Assembly (NCBI GenBank): GCA_041580375.1
Contig: JBFGDZ010000060.1
Span: forward strand, 1 to 18,763
DNA from: JAPUIN01 sp041580375
GTDB lineage: Bacteria; Acidobacteriota; Polarisedimenticolia; Gp22-AA2
DNA: 18,763 nucleotides
Reading direction: 5' to 3'
Shown here: positions 15,469-18,763 of the stretch, piece by piece
How the letters are laid out: each line of letters opens with the position of its first letter
How positions within the stretch are numbered: position 1 is the stretch's first letter
Made by a program: the position numbers and the translations under genes
The notes under the pieces: model-generated
What the model was told of the DNA's origin: nothing
What the model saw: only the letters and a program-made list of their open reading frames with translations
Databases searched by the model: none

Positions 15469-15924
15469 TCACTTCTCCTTCAGGGACCAGTCGTAGGGAA
15501 TCTCCGGGCTTCGCGGATCGACGCGGAACTCGTCGGGCGCGTCGTAGCGGTAGACCTCGGTGGGCATGTTGAGCATGATCGCCTCCTCCGTTCCGATCGC
15601 CTTGAAGCCGTGAAGCACCATCGGCGGAATCTGGAGAAGGATCGGGTTGTGCATGCCCATGAAGAACTCGTTCACCTCGCCACGCGTCGGAGAGTCTTTG
15701 CGATCGTCGTACAGAACGACCTTGAACATGCCACGGATCGCGACGAAGTGATCGGTCTGAATCTTGTGATAGTGCCAGCCCTTCACCACCCCCGGATAGG
15801 CCGTGGTGATGTAGGCCTGTCCGAACTTGATGAACAGCTCATCGTCGCTGCGCAGGGCCTCCATCAGCCGGCCGCGCTCGTCGGGTATCACCTTCAGCGG
15901 CTTGGTGCGGACATCCTTGATCAT
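15469..15924 (-). CDS. RmlC-like cupin (dTDP-4-dehydrorhamnose 3,5-epimerase family)
   Basis: A 151-residue cupin matching the short form of the RmlC epimerase family, first gene of the sugar-nucleotide operon. Family resemblance is clear: DERGRLMEAL near the start, GVVKGWHYHKIQTDHF with a His at the position of RmlC catalytic His63, DDRKDSPTRGEV, and QIPPMVLHGFKAIG. True RmlC enzymes (about 185 residues) also use an Arg before the GLHYQ motif, a Lys in QGKLV and a Tyr in LYK. By eye these read Lys (VKGWH), Asp-His (QTDHF) and no Tyr in IMLNMPTEV. It may therefore epimerise or isomerise a different dTDP-sugar than in rhamnose synthesis, or be a divergent RmlC. The ATG at 15924 follows GGAG. 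No RmlD reductase is in the window. Confidence 0.75.
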   Translation of the reverse strand: MIKDVRTKPLKVIPDERGRLMEALRSDDELFIKFGQAYITTAYPGVVKGWHYHKIQTDHFVAIRGMFKVVLYDDRKDSPTRGEVNEFFMGMHNPILLQIPPMVLHGFKAIGTEEAIMLNMPTEVYRYDAPDEFRVDPRSPEIPYDWSLKEK

Positions 15925-16000
15925 CGTTCGCTCCAGAGGACGGGCAGGGGGAGGCTACCACAATCCCGCCGGCTCCGGGAGCATGACGGAACTCATGCGC
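15925..16000 (-). promoter_or_regulatory. Spacer before the rml operon, with weak hairpin and -10-like site
   Basis: This 76-base gap between the kinase gene and the cupin gene must hold any promoter of the rml operon. On the minus strand there is TTGTGG followed by TAGCCT (15956-15951), resembling the extended -10 TGGTAGAAT upstream of the kinase at 16736, but no good -35 stands at the right distance. A 5-bp hairpin (TCCCG 15964-15968 with CGGGA 15976-15980, 7-base loop) could end the kinase transcript. Both calls are weak, so read-through from the kinase gene is possible. Confidence 0.3.
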
Positions 16001-16705
16001 TCACGGTCGTCGGCCGCGCAGCCGGTCGATCAGGCGCTTCAGCCCGGCCCCGATCCGGTGCAGCCCGCGGCGCTGCGGGACGGGCGACGAGGACCCGGGA
16101 AGAAACCGGCGGCGTAATTTGGCGATCGACCGCCGATCCATGCGGCAGACCCGGGCGAAGAGAAGACCGCGGGGCGAGGCGGAGCGGCGCGCCGCCAGGA
16201 CGGCGGTCGAGAAATCGACGACGTACGGCCGCCCTTCGGGACCGGCGAGGACATCGCTGCGGTTCAGATCGCCGTGCGCGACGCCGTGCGCATGCATGGC
16301 GGTGATCAGGCGCTCGAGCCGGTCGAAGAACAGCGCATCGATCTCGCCCGGCCGGAGCGCCCCGAGGTCCGGGCCCGGCACGTATTCCAGCAGCAGTGCC
16401 TGCCGATCGATCCGTCCGATCAGCTCCGGAACGCCCGGAAGCCCCTCGAGGCGCCCGTACGCGCGGACCTCGCGATCGAGCATCCAGGGGCCGAGCAGCG
16501 CCCGCACGGGCCAGGGACGCTCCGCGAGGTCCTTCAGGATCACGGGCCGGCCGTCGATCTCGATGAGGTCGATGGTCGCCTTGGAGACGTTGCGTCCCGC
16601 GTGGAGGCGACGGCGGGGCAGCCGATTCAGAGCATCCCGCGTGATGCCCGGGTGCGCGCCCCCGGGTCGGCCTCCGGACGTTGTGGTAGAATGCCGTGAA
16701 CTCAT
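16001..16705 (-). CDS. Small kinase-fold protein, LPS-kinase/RIO-like
   Basis: A 234-residue cytoplasmic protein with a minimal eukaryotic-like kinase fold, closest in style to the Kdo/WaaP and RIO-like lipopolysaccharide kinases. No glycine-rich loop is obvious, but the beta-3 lysine (VILKD, Lys58), the helix C glutamate (LDREVRA, Glu79), a catalytic loop HGDLNRSD (144-151; Asp146) and the metal-binding VVDFST (162-167; Asp164) occur in order. The metal-binding Asn of the catalytic loop is Asp151. It is homologous to the protein at 16736-17371, sharing VILKD and LPGVPE in the same order. The C-terminal 60 residues are strongly basic. The ATG at 16705 has no clear ribosome site; a TACAAT -10-like box at 16723-16718 would give a nearly leaderless message. 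Position beside the rml genes hints at LPS or surface sugar modification; this is inference. Confidence 0.8.
   Translation of the reverse strand: MSSRHSTTTSGGRPGGAHPGITRDALNRLPRRRLHAGRNVSKATIDLIEIDGRPVILKDLAERPWPVRALLGPWMLDREVRAYGRLEGLPGVPELIGRIDRQALLLEYVPGPDLGALRPGEIDALFFDRLERLITAMHAHGVAHGDLNRSDVLAGPEGRPYVVDFSTAVLAARRSASPRGLLFARVCRMDRRSIAKLRRRFLPGSSSPVPQRRGLHRIGAGLKRLIDRLRGRRP
16684..16692 (+). promoter_or_regulatory. Extended -10 promoter candidate for the kinase at 16736
   Basis: TGGTAGAAT (16684-16692) is a good extended -10 element; the hexamer 17 bases upstream (GGGTCG) is not a convincing -35. Transcription would start near 16699, 37 bases before the ATG at 16736. The site lies inside the N-terminal codons of the opposite-strand kinase. 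Confidence 0.45.
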
Positions 16706-16717
16706 AGCCGGGCGAAG

Positions 16718-16723
16718 ATTGTA
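16718..16723 (-). promoter_or_regulatory. -10-like box for the kinase at 16001-16705
   Basis: On the minus strand TACAAT (16723-16718) differs from consensus at one base and sits 12 bases before the ATG at 16705. No good -35 is visible at 16-18 bases. If used, the transcript would start near 16711 with almost no leader, and its 5' end would overlap that of the divergent kinase. Confidence 0.35.
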
Positions 16724-16735
16724 CAGGTTCCGTCC

Positions 16736-17371
16736 ATGTCATTGAGCATCGGCCTGCGGGCCGAGACCGAGGCCCCCCCCATCCTCCTCCGCAAGGGAGG
16801 CCGAGGCAAGGCCGACATCAAGAAGGTCCCCCAGGGTCACGGTCACGTCATCCTGAAGGATTTCGGCGACAAATCCTGGGCCACGCGGCTCCTGGGCCGC
16901 GTCCAGGTGCGGCGCGAGATCCGCGCGCTCGAGCGCCTGCGCCACCTGCCCGGCGTGCCGGAGTACCACGGCCGCGTAGGGCCCTACGGCGTATTGATGG
17001 AACGCATGGAGGGGGAGCGCATCACCCGCTGGTGCGAGAAGAATCCCGGGAGCCGCGCCGTGATGTTCGATCGGCTGTCCCGCCTCGTCGATCTGATGCA
17101 CCGTCTGGGCGTCGCGCACATGGATCTGAGAAAGCGGGACAACATCCTCGTGACCCGGGACGGTCATCCCTGCATCATCGACTTCAACGCCTCCTTCTGC
17201 TTCCGGCCCCGCGCTCTCGGTGGCCGAATCGTGTTTCCGCTGTTCCGATGGATCGACATCTCCGCGATCCTGAAGTGGAAATCGCGCCTGGCCCCCGAGC
17301 TTCTCACCGCGCGCGAGCGTCGGATCAACCGCTGGATGTCGCAGCTCCGCCGTCTCTGGATCTTCAACTGA
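16736..17371 (+). CDS. Small kinase-fold protein, paralogue of the divergent neighbour
   Basis: A 211-residue kinase-like protein homologous to the product of 16001-16705. Shared landmarks in order: VILKDF (38-43; Lys41), RREIRALERL (59-68; Glu61), LPGVPEYHGRVG (71-82), catalytic loop HMDLRKRDNILV (128-139; Asp130) and CIIDFNAS (146-153; Asp149). Compared with the canonical HxDLKxxN, one extra residue separates the catalytic Asp from Asn136, while Asp135 occupies the usual Asn position. The N-terminus has a Gly/Lys-rich stretch (RKGGRGKADIKK, 19-30) that may serve as the nucleotide loop. The C-terminus includes an aromatic stretch (IVFPLFRWIDIS) that could touch membrane lipid. The ATG at 16736 has no strong ribosome site. 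Kdo or heptose kinase, or a regulatory protein kinase, are both possible. Confidence 0.8.
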   Translation: MSLSIGLRAETEAPPILLRKGGRGKADIKKVPQGHGHVILKDFGDKSWATRLLGRVQVRREIRALERLRHLPGVPEYHGRVGPYGVLMERMEGERITRWCEKNPGSRAVMFDRLSRLVDLMHRLGVAHMDLRKRDNILVTRDGHPCIIDFNASFCFRPRALGGRIVFPLFRWIDISAILKWKSRLAPELLTARERRINRWMSQLRRLWIFN

Positions 17372-17374
17372 TCC

Positions 17375-17395
17375 GGGCGCTCGCGCCCCCCCCCC
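17375..17395. terminator. GC hairpin with C10 tract between convergent genes
   Basis: GGGCGC (17375-17380) and GCGCCC (17383-17388) form a perfect palindrome, best folding as a 5-bp stem with a CTCG loop, in the 33-base gap between the kinase stop and the VWFA stop. A run of ten C (17386-17395) follows on the plus strand. There is no T-tract on either strand, so a bidirectional terminator is only a suggestion. Confidence 0.35.
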
Positions 17396-17404
17396 GACCC
17401 CCGC

Positions 17405-18706
17405 TCAGCGAACCATCGGCCCCGGCGCGTAGTAACCGGCGCGCGCGTCGACGTGAAGTTCCGGGCGCTTGACGCGCACCTTGATCGCCCTCCAACGGCC
17501 GTCGCGAAGGGGGTTCGTGGACGAGTAGGCGAGCGTGTACTGGGTTTTCAGGTCGTCCGCGATCTCACGGTAGACCCGGGAGAGCTGTCGGGCGCGGGTG
17601 GGGAAATAGGGCCGCCCCCCCGTCTCCTTGGCGAAGGTCTCGAGAATCTCCCGCAGGCTGCGAACGCGCCGCAGATCCATTTCGCGCTCGAGATGGTGGC
17701 CCAGCCCGATCGCGTAGATCGCGACCTCCGCCCGATGCGCGGTCTCGAGCGCCTCCTCGAACAGGTGCAGGCTGCCCGGCTCGTTGTCGGCGAGAGCCTG
17801 GTCCCGACCGTCGGAGAGCAGGACGATGGCGCGCCGCCCCTCGACGTCGTCGAGCGATCGGGCCGTCCTGTGGATCGCGTCGTACAGCGCGGTGCCTCCC
17901 TCGGCGCGGATGCCCTGGATCGCCTCCTTGAGCTCGCGCGGCCCGGCGGCGGGACGCGCCGCGCCGTGCAGCGCATCGTTGAAGTGCAGCACCATGAGGC
18001 GATCTTCGGGGTCGGCCCGCTCGACGAAATCCTCCGCGGCGCGGCGGGCCAGATCGATTTTTCCTCCCAGGTTCATGCTGTTGCTGGCGTCGATCAGGAG
18101 CGCGACGGTCAGGGGGACGTGCGCCGACGTGAAGTGGCTGATGGTCTGCGCAACGCCGTCTTCGAGGATCTCGAAGTCGTTTCGGCTCAGGTCGCGAACG
18201 GCGCGTCCGGCGCCGTCGCGAACCGTCGCGTAGACGTTCACCAGCCGGACCTCCTCGTACTGGCCGATGTACAGCGGACGCACGACGAGCCGCGTCTCGC
18301 CCGTCCGTCCGGCCGAGTCGGTGGCGACGGCGTGGAGCACCCGGCGCAGGAATCGCGCACCGGCATTCCAGGTGAAGGTGTACGGCGGGCGCTCCAGGAT
18401 CGTCAGGAGGGTCCGGTCGGCGAAGACCTCGACGCGCACGATGCGGGCGTCGGGGGATGTGGTCGCCTCCAGCGTGATGCGCGTATCTCCGAGGATCAGC
18501 CCGGGAGGCGCCGGCTCGAGGAAGCGCACGGCGACCGGACCGGCCTCGAGAGGCTCTCCGGTGGCCTCCTCCGCGGGCGCTGCGGCGGTCCCGGTCGGAG
18601 TGCCAGGCTCATCGGGAGCCGCCGCGAGCCTCCCGGCGGCCTCGGCCGGAACGACGAGGCAGAGGATCGCGATCGCGATCAGTAGGCGCGGGCCAGATAG
18701 ACCCAT
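17405..18706 (-). CDS. Secreted VWFA-domain protein, acidobacterial type
   Basis: A 433-residue exported protein. A Sec signal peptide (MGLSGPRLLIAIAILCLVVP, cleavage likely after AEA near residue 23) is followed by a Pro/Ala/Glu-rich linker (25-55), an Ig-like domain (about 57-145, with RVEVFADRTLLTILERPPYTFTW), then the phrase LVNVYATVRDGAGRAV and SRNDFEILEDG (155-184), and a von Willebrand A domain (about 198-400). The metal site is complete: DASNS (206-210), Thr272 in GGTALYDA and Asp299 in LLSDGRD. The domain order and the NDFEILEDG phrase match the VWFA-related family expanded in Acidobacteria. Its function is unknown; metal-dependent protein binding outside the cytoplasm is inferred. 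ATG 18706 lacks a clear ribosome site and overlaps the end of the upstream frame by 28 bases. Confidence 0.9.
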   Translation of the reverse strand: MGLSGPRLLIAIAILCLVVPAEAAGRLAAAPDEPGTPTGTAAAPAEEATGEPLEAGPVAVRFLEPAPPGLILGDTRITLEATTSPDARIVRVEVFADRTLLTILERPPYTFTWNAGARFLRRVLHAVATDSAGRTGETRLVVRPLYIGQYEEVRLVNVYATVRDGAGRAVRDLSRNDFEILEDGVAQTISHFTSAHVPLTVALLIDASNSMNLGGKIDLARRAAEDFVERADPEDRLMVLHFNDALHGAARPAAGPRELKEAIQGIRAEGGTALYDAIHRTARSLDDVEGRRAIVLLSDGRDQALADNEPGSLHLFEEALETAHRAEVAIYAIGLGHHLEREMDLRRVRSLREILETFAKETGGRPYFPTRARQLSRVYREIADDLKTQYTLAYSSTNPLRDGRWRAIKVRVKRPELHVDARAGYYAPGPMVR

Positions 18707-18763
18707 TCGGTCGAGTGATCCCCGCAGTGCAGACAGGCGCCATCGCCGCGGTTCCCCTCAAGC
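18679..18763 (-). CDS. C-terminal end of an unidentified CxxC protein (5' partial)
   Basis: On the minus strand a frame is open from the window edge to a TGA at 18681-18679, 27 codons. Its last residues read CLHCGDHSTEWVYLARAY, with a CxxC pair that looks like half of a zinc- or iron-sulfur-binding site and natural amino acid composition unlike the Arg/Pro-rich shadow frames. It overlaps the start of the VWFA gene by 28 bases, which would couple the two and explain why VWFA has no obvious ribosome site. Too little is visible to name it, and a chance open frame of this length is possible. Confidence 0.42.
   Translation of the reverse strand, partial: LEGNRGDGACLHCGDHSTEWVYLARAY

Noticed and set aside
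13882..16305. Plus-strand open frame of 807 codons opposite the rml genes
   Set aside because: The minus strand encodes RmlB, RmlA and the cupin with clear motifs; the plus frame is their shadow.
17453..18685. Plus-strand frame of 410 codons opposite the VWFA gene
   Set aside because: The minus strand has a signal peptide and complete MIDAS metal site; the plus frame has no recognisable features.

Overview
The window is GC-rich, densely packed bacterial chromosome with no sign of phage, insertion sequence, CRISPR array, tRNA or rRNA. The best taxonomic clue is a secreted VWFA-domain protein (17405-18706, minus) that resembles the VWFA-related family described from Acidobacteria. Together with complete core-metabolism genes and rhamnose-type sugar nucleotide genes, this suggests an acidobacterial or similar Gram-negative soil or metagenomic bacterium. 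That placement is an inference.

Layout. (1) 1-1601, plus: end of a two-gene ABC-2 export system (ATPase cut by the window edge, then permease). (2) 1793-4010, plus: isocitrate dehydrogenase (icd) and malate dehydrogenase (mdh), probably one operon behind a near-consensus promoter. (3) 4007-5500, minus: a secreted PBP4-type D-Ala-D-Ala carboxypeptidase (dacB-like), convergent with mdh; the two stop codons share the tetranucleotide CTAG. (4) 5639-12311, plus: a tightly spaced six-gene series of sucC, sucD, ndk, an MsbA-like lipid exporter, a GT39/ArnT-like membrane glycosyltransferase and a PAP2-like protein. It joins TCA/nucleotide metabolism to envelope lipid handling. (5) 12398-12958, minus: a small membrane methyltransferase. 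It is divergent from an unrecognised membrane-anchored protein (13035-13754, plus). (6) 13702-15924, minus: a cupin epimerase-family gene, rmlA and rmlB, which make dTDP-activated deoxysugar intermediates. (7) 16001-17371: two divergent, clearly homologous small kinase-fold proteins of the LPS-kinase/RIO-like type. (8) 17405-18763, minus: the VWFA protein and the last codons of an upstream CxxC-containing protein.

Regulation is unusually legible. Several intergenic regions carry TTGACA-like -35 boxes exactly 17 bases from a -10 box, usually preceded by the extended -10 bases TGC. They lie upstream of icd, sucC, dacB and the methyltransferase, and one lies downstream of the PAP2 gene with no sense gene to serve. 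The sucC and dacB promoters are back to back with their -35 boxes 9 bases apart.

No clearly new multi-gene system is present. The most unusual points are the divergent kinase pair with altered catalytic loops, a PAP2 protein lacking two signature catalytic residues, an RmlC-like cupin without the usual active-site context, the coupling of TCA genes to envelope genes, and the back-to-back promoter.
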